From Martensiomyces pterosporus (Eukaryota; Kickxellomycota; Kickxellomycetes; Kickxellales; Kickxellaceae), in contig MU604011.1 of the NCBI GenBank assembly GCA_025201845.1, positions 1 to 53,660 on the forward strand: 53,660 nucleotides of DNA. The letters are read 5' to 3'. Below, in pieces: positions 30,900 through 42,715 of the stretch. The number at the start of each line of letters is the position of its first letter. Position 1 is the stretch's first letter. Both the position numbers and the translations under genes were made by a program. The notes beneath the pieces are model-generated. The model made no database searches and was not told the DNA's origin. It saw only the letters and a program-made list of their open reading frames with translations.

Positions 30900-31172
30900 A
30901 TGCGCGCAGTTTTGATTTCATTGGTATGCATCGCCGCCACTGCGCTTGCCACGCCGCTGCGCATGGTACCAGTCTCGTCGCCTGTGTACTCGCGCCGCAC
31001 GAGTGAAACCCCCACACCACCTGCATCGTCGGCCCCACCGCCCGCTGTGTCCTCGTCTACGCCCGCAGTGCTAGCACTCCCCGCATCTTCTTTGGCACCA
31101 AAGCTAGTCTACACTGCCCCAGCACCAAGCCCAGCGCCGACTACCACCAAAAAATCAGTATATGCCCCTTAG
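30900..31172 (+). CDS. Small secreted Ser/Pro/Ala-rich protein
   Basis: A 90-residue protein with signal peptide MRAVLISLVCIAATALATPL, cleaved probably after ALA. The rest is Ser/Pro/Ala/Thr-rich with an RR dibasic pair (YSRRTSET) that a Kex2-type protease could cut. It ends in a Pro/Thr/Lys tail (TTTKKSVYAP). There are no cysteines after the signal peptide and no known domain. The TATA box gives the promoter and start. It may be a wall-associated or signalling peptide; there is no direct evidence of function. Confidence 0.65.
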   Translation: MRAVLISLVCIAATALATPLRMVPVSSPVYSRRTSETPTPPASSAPPPAVSSSTPAVLALPASSLAPKLVYTAPAPSPAPTTTKKSVYAP

Positions 31173-31335
31173 CACTATTTTCGCTACCCCCGCGTTACCC
31201 GCTACTCTGCCTCCATTTCACAATTACATTCGAATCAAATTATTGATGGTGTGCACGACTGCCAGTCTCCATCCATTAGAAAAAGTGACTATGAAATAAC
31301 ACAATAGTTTTTTTTTTGGTTTTGAAATGGCGAGC

Positions 31336-34300
31336 CTATTGTTCGCGCATATAGGTCTGCAGCAAGTGCTCGACCTTGCTGATAGCAGTGTTGGTTGAAT
31401 CTCTCAGCTGCACCAAACAGTCCTGTTGCTCATCAATCCGCCGCACTTGCAGCTCGAGCATCTCCAGCACATATCTGCATGCCTGCTCGGGCTGCTGGTT
31501 CAGCAGCGAGGGCAAAGGCGCCTGAAACTGCGACTGCTGTGGTGGCGAATTAACCCCGCCAGCAGTGGATGGAGCTGATCCAGGAGACATCGCCACGCTA
31601 TCGCTACTGCCTGCTCCTCCAGCAGTTCTCTGCGACATCTGCTGCGGCGACCGAATAGCTGGCAGCACTGATGAGGAGTGCAGAGGCGAGCGCAGACCAA
31701 AGCCTTGCTGCTGGGGCTGTGGCAGCCCGCTTCTCTGGAAGCCCTGGAACGGTGTGGCGCCCCCAGACAACGGTGGTGGCGATGACAGCATGAGCGGCGG
31801 TTGCTGCACCGTGTTCCTACTGCTGCTATTTTTGTTGCTGCCACTGCTACTGCTAGCCTCAGGTGCATAGCCGGCAGGCCCACGCACTGCTCCAAACGTG
31901 TGCGACTGCGGAAACGATGTCCGCCTTGTTGGCGAGAACCGGTGGTTTGAGTGGGGGTTAGCAGAACCAGGGACGCTCGAAGCCGACAGGCGACTGGGGC
32001 TGTGTTGGGCATCCCTGCCAGCGGGCCGCTGCTGGGGCTGTTTCTGAAGCCCAGGTTGGCTTGGGTGCTGCTGGTGGTGATGCGGATATTGGCCATGGCT
32101 GAGGCTGTGGCTGTGACTGCTGCTCTGGAAATGGGGGCTGTGGGCAGGCGAGTGGCTTTCATTTGCTATCTTCAGGTTTGGCTCGGACATCCGGTGGTGC
32201 GAGAGCGGGCGGCTGGTTTCAACCGCATGGTAGCTGCTGCCTATGGCGTAAGCAGCGGCGTCATCGGCTGGCTTTTGGCTTCTAGCGCCAACATCGCCTG
32301 GGGTTGCGGAAGACACTTGTGCCTGGCCCATATCAGTTACAGGGGCACCACCGTAAGTAGACGCCGAGGCAGAAGAGGAGGCGTTTGAGACAGCACCCGC
32401 TCCGGCTGAATCCATGTACTGCGAGTCGCCGTCGACAATGTTGGCCACCTCCTTGAAGAAATCAAACGTCCACCGCGCCGCGCCCTTCTCCTTGTTGTGC
32501 ACAACAACGTCCTTGTAGTCGCTGAGCACCTTTCCCCACCGGTCCTATGGCAGAAAGCGAAAGGGGGTGTTATTTTTAAAAACTGGACGACCACTGGTCA
32601 GCAAGAAGCCTGCTATTTTTGAGTGGGGGCGGATATCATCATTTGCTCACGCGGCCTTCTGCACATGACCATCTCAGGAGAAGAATAGCTGATGGAGCGA
32701 TTGGCATCATTGCCTTGCGATTGATAGTGAATAGGAAAACCCCTCTCCCGCATGTCCATGAAGGCAACCACACATAGCCCAGGGGCACATGGCATTGCGG
32801 GCAAAGCTACGTGGTGTGTGCAGGAGGACAAAAGATTGCAGCAGCAACAAAAAACAAGGCAGCAAGGCGCCATTTGGTGGTCACCTGTGCGCTTTTCTGT
32901 CTCTTCCGCTGCAAACTCAAACTTTGCGCATGGCCAAGGCACACGCGGCACGATCGACAAACGCATATGGGCAAGGAAATAAATAAATGGCCATCAGAAA
33001 AGGGGCAAATGATCCAATTTCGCCCGCCTTGCCAGAAACACTGCCAGTGGCGGCGATGGCGGTGGGTATGTGCCCATACACGGGCCGGCCCCCCCAGCGA
33101 GCAGCCAGCGCAGGAAGGAGAAAGAGCAGGATGCGCCGAGTGCCGATCGCTCCGATGCCCAAGGTGCAATGAGGAAACGAACAGTGTGGGGCGGGAGCAC
33201 CCGAGTGCGCGCATTTTGAGCAGTGGCCGGAAAAGGAGCAAAGGTAGGACGGGCCCGCCTGCGCACAAAAGTGGCCAGTACGGCTCGGCGCAGGCTGTGT
33301 GGCCGCAGATTGCCGCTATCAAATGCCAGTGCGTTGCCGCTCTTTCTTTTTCGCAGGTAATTTGAGCAAGCGAGAAAGGGAACACGAATGAAGCGTGAGC
33401 AGAGGCAATCAAGAGGGCGATCGAGGCAAGTTGCAAAAGAAAAAAGGATCCGCGCCATCACGCACACAGCTCTTGCTTCTCCTCTACTATGAAGCCAAGG
33501 TGCAGATCGCACACATCATATGATGGAAAGGAGTGCTCGCTTGGCTGGTCGCCCAGCGCGGGGAAGCGCGAGGCGAGGAGAAAACATGCGCCTTTTGGAA
33601 GCTGCGCCCGGCTGCTTGGTATGGCGTCGTAGGGACGGGGGTGCAAAAGAGGGATGCTGGTGGCAGGCACGGCTGGCTACTGGACTGTGCTCTGGGCACA
33701 CGCCACCTTTGCGTCGGGATTCCTCCTTCCAATGCGCGAGAAGGGGGGCGTAGATTGAATTGGAGTCAAGCAACAGGCGATGTAGCAATGGGATTTTGGA
33801 CAAAGGCTGGACGAGTGGGAGGCGCAGCTACAGAGGCTTGCCAGCGCTGGGATAGCCTGATGTATAGAAAAGGCGTGCACGGCGCCAGATGCAGCAAGGC
33901 ATGGAACAATGCCACGGCCTAGGACGATGGCATCATCGGGCCACAAACATGATCCAAGAAGACGCAGTCAAATAAACGAACAATACGCCAATAGAGAGGC
34001 AGGCTGTCTGGGAGGGGCTTGTTGTCAAGGAGACGACAACAGACTTGAATGGCCGAGCCAGAATGAATGGCAAATAAATGCCATCCCAAGCAAGAATTGC
34101 AGCTGAATGTATGCACAAGATGTGGTGATGCGAGGCGTAGAGCACACGACGCGTAGGGCGTAAGCCGCTGCACACGCATTGCCAAGATGGAGCAGAATCT
34201 GTTACAATGCGACGAGAAATTGCGATGCAGTTAGAAAGGGATGCAGCATTATTCCTGCGTGGGTCGTGCTGCGCCTCTGCATTTTTCAGGAACCAGCAAA

Positions 34301-35865
34301 TGTGAATCACAGCGTTGTTTTGGTGTGCAGCGGTGACAGGAAAGGAGTGGGCTTGCGGCTGGCATGTCTCTGGCGCTGTCTGGGTGCTGGGCACTAAAGC
34401 GCAACGACAGCAGCAGCGGCAGTGGCAGAGCAGCAACAGTGGCAAGAGAGGGGGGCACTGCAAACTAAAAAGCGAGAACAATAGCTTACCGCGCGGCTGG
34501 ATTGCCTTGGGTTGCGCTGGACATGTAGCGTTTTAGGGTGGGAGAAAGAGGAAGGAGAAGGAAGGACGGAAATGGAAGGGGGAAATGGAAGGGGGAAATG
34601 GAAGGGGGAAATGGAAAGAGGAAATGGAAGGAGGGGGCTGAGGCATCGCGAGACAGCCAAGGTGCAGATGGCACAAAATGGCTATGTATGAGGCGCGGCA
34701 TGCCTGCGCTGTGTTCTCTAAGCAGGCAAAGCAAACAGAATGTCGGTGCAGGCGTGTGTGAATTGGTGGATGGCAGCGATTTTGACTCCCTTACCTGTGA
34801 TGCCTTTTTCGAGCGACCCGGAAACTGGCCAGAGTGCTCCTTGTGAATGCGGTGCCACACATTGCTGCGCTCCTGGTTTGTTTTGCACCTCTTCAGCGAC
34901 TCGTAGTGCCGACCAATTGCACGCACTAGCGACAGTGTCTCATCCCGACTCCAATTCCGCGCAACCTTGATTGTATCTGCTCCTGTCCCGCCTTCGTGAT
35001 CCTGGGCCATCACCGCTGCTTCTGGCGTCGTTTTTGCTGCTGCCACCGCCACTCTGCTGGACACCGTGGCAGTGCCCCTTGTCGCTGCTGCCGCTGGCAC
35101 GGGTGCCACTGGCGACGACAATGGCGCTGAGCTTGCTATGGTGGCTGCATTTGACAGGAGATCCATTCGGCTTACACGGTGGTCGCCATTGTTGCTACCG
35201 CTGCCTGTGCCCATTATGCCCATTGTTGCAGGAGGCGAGTTTGCTGACTTTAGCGAGGACAAGGGCGACGAGCCTTGCCCAAATGGATTATGCCCACCAG
35301 TTCCCGAGTCCATATTTGATGGCGGAGATGGTTGCGGCAGCGCTCCTGTTCCAGGGTATCCTCCGCTGATCCGACTCCCTTGCTGCTGCTGCTGCTGCTG
35401 TTGCAGCTTCTGATGAAACTCGTACCCGACTTGCGTGTGCTGCTGGCTTTGCTGCTGTTGGCGTGGTTGGGAATGCGTAATGACAGGGTATGCTGCTGAC
35501 GTTTGTACAGGTGGGGGTGGAAGAGCCAGGTGGTGCGGGAACGACCTTTCGTGGCTGGGAGAGATGGGAGACGGCGTCGAGATGTGCAGATGGCGAATTG
35601 GGGGAATCACACCCGTGGATGCAGCGGGTGATTGCTGTGGCTGAGCAAGCGCACCATATCGAGCTCTGTTGAACTCGGGCAAACTCCGAATGGGCGGCAG
35701 CGCCGATGACGGGTCTCTACCAGCAGCTGGCGGTGTGGCAGCGGCAGCGGCGGCGGCGGCAGTAGCAGCGCCCGAGTCGGCCCTTGGGTATTTTACCGAT
35801 TGTGGTTCCCCAGACATTGGCATGTCCAGCGACCGCTTTCGATACGACATGTCCACCTTAAACAT
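31336..35865 (-). CDS. Myb/SANT trihelix-type DNA-binding protein, two exons
   Basis: Two exons, 35865-34795 and 32544-31336, join in frame to give 759 residues. The donor is CAG|GTAAGG and the acceptor CTGCCATAG|GAC after a pyrimidine tract. The join rebuilds one Myb/SANT-like domain at about residues 302-400. It contains WSRDETLSLVRAIGRHYESL, VWHRIHKEHSGQFPGRSKKA and, after SQ, DRWGKVLSDYKDVV, then ARWTFDFFKEV. This resembles trihelix (Myb_DNA-bind_4) domains, so it is probably a nuclear transcription regulator. The N-terminus is Ala/Gln/Pro/Ser-rich. The long Ser/Gln/His/Pro region after the domain ends in a coiled coil (YVLEMLELQVRRIDEQQDCL, then VEHLLQTYM) that could dimerise. The 2250-base intron is unusually long. 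The start ATG at 35865 is the first in frame; a CAG at 35881-35883 could be an acceptor for a further upstream exon. Confidence 0.78.
32545..34794 (-). other. 2.25-kb intron of the Myb-like gene
   Basis: GT-AG intron lying inside the DNA-binding domain. The plus strand is purine-rich over much of it, so the transcript is pyrimidine-rich. Scattered open frames show no family likeness. It carries the 13-base tandem repeat near the donor. Confidence 0.7.
34568..34633. repeat. 13-base tandem repeat, five copies
   Basis: Units of the form GGAAATGGAAGGG recur with AAATGG at 34570, 34583, 34596, 34609 and 34622, exactly 13 bases apart. The last copies are slightly changed. It lies in the intron about 160-225 bases from the donor. 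Confidence 0.85.
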
Positions 35866-38800
35866 ATACTGCTGGTGCAACTGATGATGGACAGCTAGGA
35901 TGGTGCAAATGCGGATGGCGACTGGATGGGTGGTATGGCAATGAGAAAAACGGAGATGTGTGGGTGGGGAGAGGCGGCGTGAGAGAGGATGGGTGAGTGG
36001 CAGCAGCGGCAGGCGTGGTTGTTGCTTTACAAGGAGTGTGGTGCTCGCGTGGAATCAGCTTCTGATGGAAAAAAATTAGCTACGAATGGGCTTATCGGGG
36101 ATGAGCGGCTGGAGAAAAAAAATAGATGCAATGTGTGTATATGAATTCCAGAATGTAGGCCAGCTTGCGCTTGGCGAACGATGACGTAAATTGTGTGGGT
36201 GTGGATACAGATAGGGTCTCAGGAGAAATGCAAACTTTGTATCAGCATCAATATAAATGTCAGGCGGTGAAGGAGCAATGCGAGTGTGAAGAGTACAGTG
36301 TAGGAAAGGGGCTAATCGGGCCACTCTGCGCAGAGAAAAGGGCAGCAGCGAAAGTACAGATGCGCGCGCGTATATATACGAATAGAAGAGCAGAAGACTT
36401 TGTGCGCGAACCAAGGATTATATGCGAGCTGGCAGCAGCACGGGGAGAGACTGAGGGGGAGGCCAGGCGTATTTATAAAAAAGAATGGAAAGCACGCAAG
36501 GCAGAAAAAAGGACCTCTCACGCGCACACACACGCAGGCTCCCTTCCCAAGAGAGCTTGCAATGTCTGCGGAGCAAAAAAAAAAACCCATGGGTTGGAGA
36601 GCAGGAAGCGCTTGCTCCGCCTAGACAGACAGCAACAGCAGAGGGGCAAAGGAGGCAGGAAGGAGAGGGGGTGTTGCGTACAAGGAGGGGTGGGTAGAAA
36701 AGGGAAAAGAAGCGGCACGTCCCGGCGCCCTTGCGCTGCCTTTAATAAAATGCACACAGAAAGACTTTTTTTTCCAACAGGCGGCCACAGCTGGGCTTGC
36801 GCACCCAAGGAGGGGGAGAGGGAAATGTATGAGCATCCCGGCGAGCTAGAGCGAGGATTGAGCGAGAAAGAAAGGGGGAAGATTGATTGTTTGGTCAATC
36901 ACGCATAGAGCGAGTGCGCGTGTGTGCGCGCAGACCAGGCGGGCTCAGGCTACGGGCAGTCAAGGGCAAGGCGGGGGTGGGGAGGGGAGGGGTGCAGGAA
37001 ACCACTCCCCGCTCCGCTCAGGAAAAAAAAAGCGCTGAGCGCGGCTGGAATGCCGATTTGCACACGAGGACAGGCAAGCACAAGCGAGCGGGTGCGCAAG
37101 ACGCCAGCATCGCCGTTCATTTGTTCGCTTGTTTTAGCTGAGCAAGCGGGGCGAGGGCAGCAGGCGTGGATGCCGGGTGGGAGAGGGGGTGTTGGGCATA
37201 CCCGGGCGTGTGGGCAGGCAGACAGGCAGGCAGGAGAGATTTCCATGCAAGGAGAAGGGCGGCTGTTGCTCCCGCTGATGCTCGAGGAGAAAGCGGACGG
37301 GCGGGTGGATGGCGATGGGGCCCTCGAGTCAAATCAATGTCAAAAATAAGGCACCCGACGCCTGCACCTGGTTCTTGAATGCACTCGGTGTCTTGTGCAT
37401 TGCGTTTTGCGTGTGTGCGTGCCTCTGGCTGGCAGAACTGGAGCAGACATCCAGGGCACATCCGCTGCTGGCGGATATGAGGGCGATGCCCAAGCGGGAG
37501 CAAGGGAGAAGGAGGGGGCGCGGGCGCGGGCGTGGGGAGGGTGGTGTGGGACATGGCTGGCGACACGCACACCCGGTGATCCGCGTAATCCTTTCTTCTT
37601 CAGCTTGCGCTGCTGCTGCACAGCTCGCACGTATCCCGCATTTTCTCTGCTCCAAATAAACAACATCATTCTGCTTGTTCCGTCTACCCGAGGCCCAAGT
37701 CATGCGCCTCTGCAACACATCACCCACCTCTCTTTCTCTGCATATCCCTTGTTGCTGCTGCTCACGCCCCCTTTCTCCACTGCTGGAAACGCTCACACAC
37801 GCAGCGAGAGGAGATGGCATCCATGGAAAAAAAAAATACATGAGCACAGCCCCTCTCGCATTATTGCGTTGAATCCCTGAACAGGGTTTTACCAACAAGG
37901 AGCACCGAGCATACGCCACCCGCACCGCGGGTCTGTGAATGTGTGTGGGCAGGGGAGATGGCAGCAGACAAAAACGGCTGCTCCAAAAACGCACCCGCCC
38001 GCGCAGAGGCTGCCGTACAGGTGGCGAGCCGCAATGTCGACTGGAAGCGGTTGCGGACCTGCATGGCAGGTGTTTACCTGAAAGCACGCAGGACAGCGAA
38101 CAACCAGCACCCTGGGCTGCACGCAGCTCACATGGACCCGCCGACCTCCAGTATCCGCGCACCTTGATGGGCGAAAACGCCTCCCCGCGCTTGAGCAGCG
38201 GGTGCCAAGCACAGCAGCGCTGCGTTTTCCAGCGTGGAGATGACGCGGCATCGCCACTGCATTTGCCCCCCTGAGACTGAAGCGCACCTGGCCAAGTCAC
38301 AGCGGCTCTCTGGTCGTCGCCTGCCAAGCAGGGTGCAAATAATGCCCCGATCTCCATATGCCTCATCGCTCCGTGAACACGCCCACACTCCCCACACACG
38401 ATCAAGCAGAAAGCAGGACTGCATCTCGTATTCGTGCCTCTGTTCTAATTATACGAGCAGAGATCGCCTCCGACTCGCTGCTTTTTCACCCAGCCGCCGC
38501 ATGATCTACCGCCTCCCCTCCTCCATGCTCCCTACATTGTCCTCCAGCAGAAAACAGACTGCAAGGTGCCTGGTGCTCTGTTCCGAGTTCGAGCTGGCAG
38601 CAGCACCACCTGCCATGCCATGCCATGTAGATACTATATATCAAGCATCAGGTAAATGGGAGCGCACAGCTCTCCATTCTCCAAATTCAGCCGCACACGT
38701 CACGCGACGCAGCCGTGTTCCTCCTTGCTGTAGCTGCTGAATAGATAAGCCAAGGCTACATGGCCGACAGCTGCAAGCGTCTTTTGTTGGGCTGATGCAG

Positions 38801-39484
38801 AGGAGGATTCGCCAAGCTGCACATACACACGACGCGCCCTTCCTCGTGGATCGGCGGACACAGCAGCGGCGTCGCTTTGGGGAGACAGGGCTGGTACGTG
38901 CATGTGCTCCATATCGCTGCCTGCTTCGCCCTGTAGGCTAGGCATAGCCACCGAGCGTGTAATGTGGCCAGCGACAAAGATGCAGCTGGACAGAAATAGA
39001 TGCGCAATGTCCTGGCGGCGACTGCGACAACACAGCGCTGCCTCCCCCCATTGTGTCTTATCGCTTGACTACTCCCTAGCCGCACCATACCTGTTTGCCG
39101 CTCCCTGCTTTGCATGCTCATGTATCTGCACATATACGTACAGGTCGAGCGATAAGAGAAGCCCCGCTGCCTGCGCCATTGGCGACACATATAATAAGCG
39201 AGTGGGCGATTACTCACGATGATGACGACGTGCAAATGCGGGGGTCTGTAAAAACAGCTCACGTGCCTGCCAACCATACGCCTTTGGTGATCATTCCCTG
39301 TGGATTTGATCTACGGAGGATACATGGCGCGGGCTTCATTTGCACACCACCGCTCAATCTGCTGCACGTCCACTCTTTCTGCCTTTCCCCCATTATTTCG
39401 CTCATGCATTGATTGCTAGCTCCCAACACACCCACACATACACGCACCTGCAAACAATTCATCCCATCGCTAAACACCAAAGGC
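35866..39484. other. 3.6-kb divergent intergenic region with a strand-composition switch
   Basis: From about 36000 to 37560 the plus strand is very rich in G and A; from about 37600 to 38800 it is rich in C and T. Each half is therefore pyrimidine-rich in the sense of the gene it precedes (Myb-like left, cap methyltransferase right). TATATATA at about 36370 could be a minus-strand TATA element. The long minus-strand frame at 37329-38405 has noise-like composition. Confidence 0.4.
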
Positions 39485-41315
39485 ATGGCGGAGGCAAACG
39501 ACAGCTACCCAAACAAGTCGCGCAGGACTGAGCAGGGGCGCATCATACGCGGCGAGCATGAGGACCACGAGGGCAAGCACAAGCCGCTGAGCAATGCGCA
39601 ACAGGTGGCCGAGCACTACAATACGCGGCGCGAGCTAGGAATCGAGGGCCGCATGCACACTGCGATTACAGGACTGCGAATCTTCAACAACTGGGTCAAG
39701 TCGGTGATGATTGGACAGCACACGCATCACGGGTGCAAGGTGCTGGATCTTGGATGCGGAAAGGGTGGCGACCTGCGCAAGTGGAGCTATGCCAATATTG
39801 GCGAGTATGTAGGAATGGGTAGGTGCTCCATTCTTTTTGCTGCTACGAAAACGGCTGCACATGCATTCTCCTGCTATTGCTTTGCAATTTCTATATACAA
39901 AAAAACAACGCCCTGTTTCCATTTTGGTGCGGTGTAGATATTGCGGACGTGTCCATAAGCCAGGCGAGGAAGAGGTTTCTGGAGATGCGCAATGCAAAGT
40001 TTCCTGCCCGCTTCTACGCACAGGATTGTTACGGGGTAAGCATCGCTCTGCCTGCCAAGCACATACTTTGTCCATATATATATCTGCGATCAACAACAAT
40101 GGGGACATTTGGCCAAACACGGCATTGGCGGCGACATATATGGAAGCGGTGGAGGAGACATGTATGTGTGCTTGTTTGCCCAGCTGTTTTGTTGCAGACT
40201 GGAGCAAGGCACAATGGGGGCAGGGAAGGGAGCAAGCAGCACACATCCTTACCTGCATATTGCCGGCATTGGAGGGTGTGTGTGTGTGTGTGTGTGTCTA
40301 TTTTGCGCCATTGTCCCCTCCCTCTCTTTCCGTGGTTGCTCCTGCTTTGTCGCCTCAGCATGAACAGAAAATAATGTGCATGGCTCGGTGTGTGCAAATC
40401 GCTTTTACATGCCTGCTTTGTCCTCCTCCTGCCCTGTTTGCACTCGCTTCTGCCCCCTCGAAAACAATGCCGTCTTCTCACTGCTATTTATAAACTCCCG
40501 CTGTTTACATGTTGCTGCCAGAAGAAGCATAATACGCATATGGCTTATCTTGCTCCCTAAATATATCAATTGCGTGTTATTAGCGGAATGGTGGCAATAT
40601 CAAGGAAGGGATCTGCACTTGTAGTCTCCTCTATATTGCATATATTTTTTGCGCTCATTGTTCCAACTATTGACCGTGCATTTTCGCTTTAGCTCACATA
40701 TATGTGCGCACAATGCAACCCTAATTTCTAAATCCGTTTTTTTCTTCTGCATAGGAGCCACTCGAAAAGACGTTGCGGCCTCCTGACTACAAGGCGGATG
40801 TTATCAGCGCCCAATTCTGCCTGCACTACGCCTTCGAGGCGGAAAAGAAGGCTCGTCAAATGATGCACAACGTCAGCACCCACCTGGCCCCAGGAGGCAC
40901 CTTTATCTGCACAATCCCCAACGCCAACTGGCTTGTCAAGAAGCTGCGCTCCATCCCCGACGACTCGACCGCCTTTGGCAACTCCGTGTACCAGGTCTCT
41001 TTTGCGAAGCATGGGCCAATAACGCGCTACGGGTTCGCCTACTCGTTCACCCTGGATGAGGCGGTGGAGGATTGCACAGAGTACCTGGTTCACTTCCCGT
41101 CCTTCGTCTCGTTAGCCAGCGAGTTTGGCTTGGAGCTGGTGTACTGCACCAGGTTCCACGACTTTTACGCCGAGAAGATAGCGGACCCCAGCCACGCCTC
41201 GCTCTTTCAGCGCATGCGCGTGGTTGATGACCTCAGGCCGGAGATTTCGGCAGATGAGTGGGAGGCCGTGGGCATATACTTGGCTGTGGCCTTTCGGAAG
41301 AAGCAGGAGCACTGA
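39485..41315 (+). CDS. ABD1: mRNA cap guanine-N7 methyltransferase, three exons
   Basis: Exons 39485-39818, 39938-40035 and 40755-41315 encode 330 residues. It methylates the cap guanine of nascent mRNA in the nucleus, using AdoMet. Introns are 119 bases (GTAGGT...GTGTAG) and 719 bases (GTAAGC...TGCATAG). Both joins restore conserved sequence: YVGM-DIADVSISQAR and DCYG-EPLEKTL. Motif I, VLDLGCGKGGDL, lies at residues 86-97. VAEHYNTRRE before it, then VISAQFCLHYAFEAEKKA, APGGTFICTIPNANWLVKKL and the C-terminal DEWEAVGIYLAVAF are all family signatures. Yeast Abd1 has 436 residues; this copy has a shorter N-terminus. The start is the only ATG before the conserved part in frame. Confidence 0.93.
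40276..40297. repeat. (GT)11 microsatellite in intron 2 of the cap methyltransferase
   Basis: An uninterrupted 22-base GT repeat within the 719-base intron. No coding effect is expected. Confidence 0.9.
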
Positions 41316-41556
41316 GCAGCTTGATCAACAGGTGCTGCGGCGCTGTTTGTTTTCTTAAGGGACAGTATTTATTTGTACTTCTGCTAAGAGATAGACATAC
41401 AATAAGCAAACGACGAGGACAGGCAGCAAAAAAAGGTGTGCTGCTGTTCCCCCCCCCCTTGCGTCAGCGTACGAAGAAGCGGAGTGGATAATCGAGATGG
41501 ATAAGTAATATACACAGACAGAATGAAGCCAGGGCGACGGTGGAGAGGCGGGTGGT

Positions 41557-41700
41557 TTACTCGCGGACAGGCCAGAAGCCGTTGTGGACTTCGATAGTGT
41601 GAATGCCGCACTCCTTGTAGGTGTCAAACACCTGGTCGCAATAGGTGCAGATAAAGCCGACCTGCTGGGCCATGGCCACCAGGCGTCCAAGGGCACTGCC
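41557..41700 (-). CDS. C2H2 zinc-finger terminal exon (partial gene model)
   Basis: The minus strand encodes GSALGRLVAMAQQ followed by VGFICTYCDQVFDTYKECG, then IHTIEVH and NGFWPVRE, and stops at 41557. CxxC-x12-H-x4-H is a classic C2H2 finger at the very C-terminus. A good acceptor (CTCCTCCTCTCAG) precedes position 41700, in the right phase, so this is probably the last exon of a gene reading leftward. I could not fix the upstream exon. An ATG at about 42016 (MARLTKRELI) is one candidate, but no clear donor in the needed phase was found. Alternatively an internal ATG gives a 38-residue protein. The gene ends about 240 bases from the convergent cap methyltransferase. Confidence 0.45.
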   Translation of the reverse strand, partial: GSALGRLVAMAQQVGFICTYCDQVFDTYKECGIHTIEVHNGFWPVRE

Positions 41701-42517
41701 CTGAGAGGAGGAGCTCGCGAGCTTGTGAGTAGAGCACATTGCAGGCTGACGACAGAGATTGTCCGGAGCGAAAGAGGAAAAGGAAAAGGTCGGCGCAAAG
41801 CAAAGCAAAGCCAGCTGCAAAAAAAAAAAGGAAAGAAAGGAAACAGGGCGAAAATTCGTTTCAGGACAAAGCAGAGCAGAGAGTGCCAGCATGGCCAAAG
41901 CGGGGCAGGACCCAACCCAACCGCATGCTTGGCAGCAGCTATTTCTGCCCCTCTCCCACTGCTCCCCCCCTGGCCAAGCACCCAATCAGCTCCCGCTTCG
42001 TGAGTCTCGCCATTTTATGCACTTGCATTCGCCCTGATCAAGAGGCGCCAGTGCAGGAGACTCGGTGTCCCTCTCAGGGTCAGGGACGGAGAGCAAGCAC
42101 CCCTTGCGCCACAAAGGCAGCATCTGCCCGCTGCCATTGCCCCTCTGCTCCACTGGCAGAGCAGAGCAGCCGTAGCAGCCGAGGCTGGTGCTGGTGCGCT
42201 GATCCACCTTGATTCTGGCATGTGACCCATGTCTGTGGATTAGCAGTGCATACGGGCCATTCCACTCGGGCGCTGGCTCTCCAAGACAGAGCCCAACCAC
42301 GTGTATGCATCTGCAAAGGTACACCCCCAAGTGCTGCTGCTGGGTGGGACCTGTCGTTTCAGCGTCCAACCTGTGGCTCCGAATGCACATGCGGGCATGT
42401 TCAGCAGCACACCTACTTGAAGGTCATATGGCTGCTTGGGAGTATGAGATACACTGTCAAAAGCCATACAAGAATCACCAGCGTGCTTGACAAGCAACAT
42501 AACTCACTTCGTCTGAC

Positions 42518-42595
42518 CAACCCAACCCAGTCCACTTGTTTCCATTGCGATNNNNNNNNNNCAACCCAACCCAGTCCACTTGTTTCCATTGCGAT
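42518..42595. other. Assembly gap (10 N) with identical 34-base flanks
   Basis: Ten Ns at 42552-42561 separate two exact copies of a 34-base sequence, at 42518-42551 and 42562-42595. The gap therefore probably joins two contig ends that really overlap, and the true gap may be negative. Confidence 0.9.
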
Positions 42596-42715
42596 GACAA
42601 GGTGACGTGCCTGGCATTATTGCATTCCAGATAGCTGGAGCCAACCTAAAGCATAAAACGTAGCGATGAATATATCTGGCCTTCATGTCCCGTATCCGAA
42701 CAAAAAAGCCGTCTA

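Noticed and set aside
36165..36908. 247-codon plus-strand frame
   Set aside because: It starts at TTG and is rich in Lys, Arg, Glu and Gly because the strand is purine-rich; no family pattern.
37329..38405. 358-codon minus-strand frame in the 3.6-kb intergenic region
   Set aside because: Composition is rich in Cys, Arg and Ser with no domain pattern; it is open largely because GC-rich DNA has few stops.
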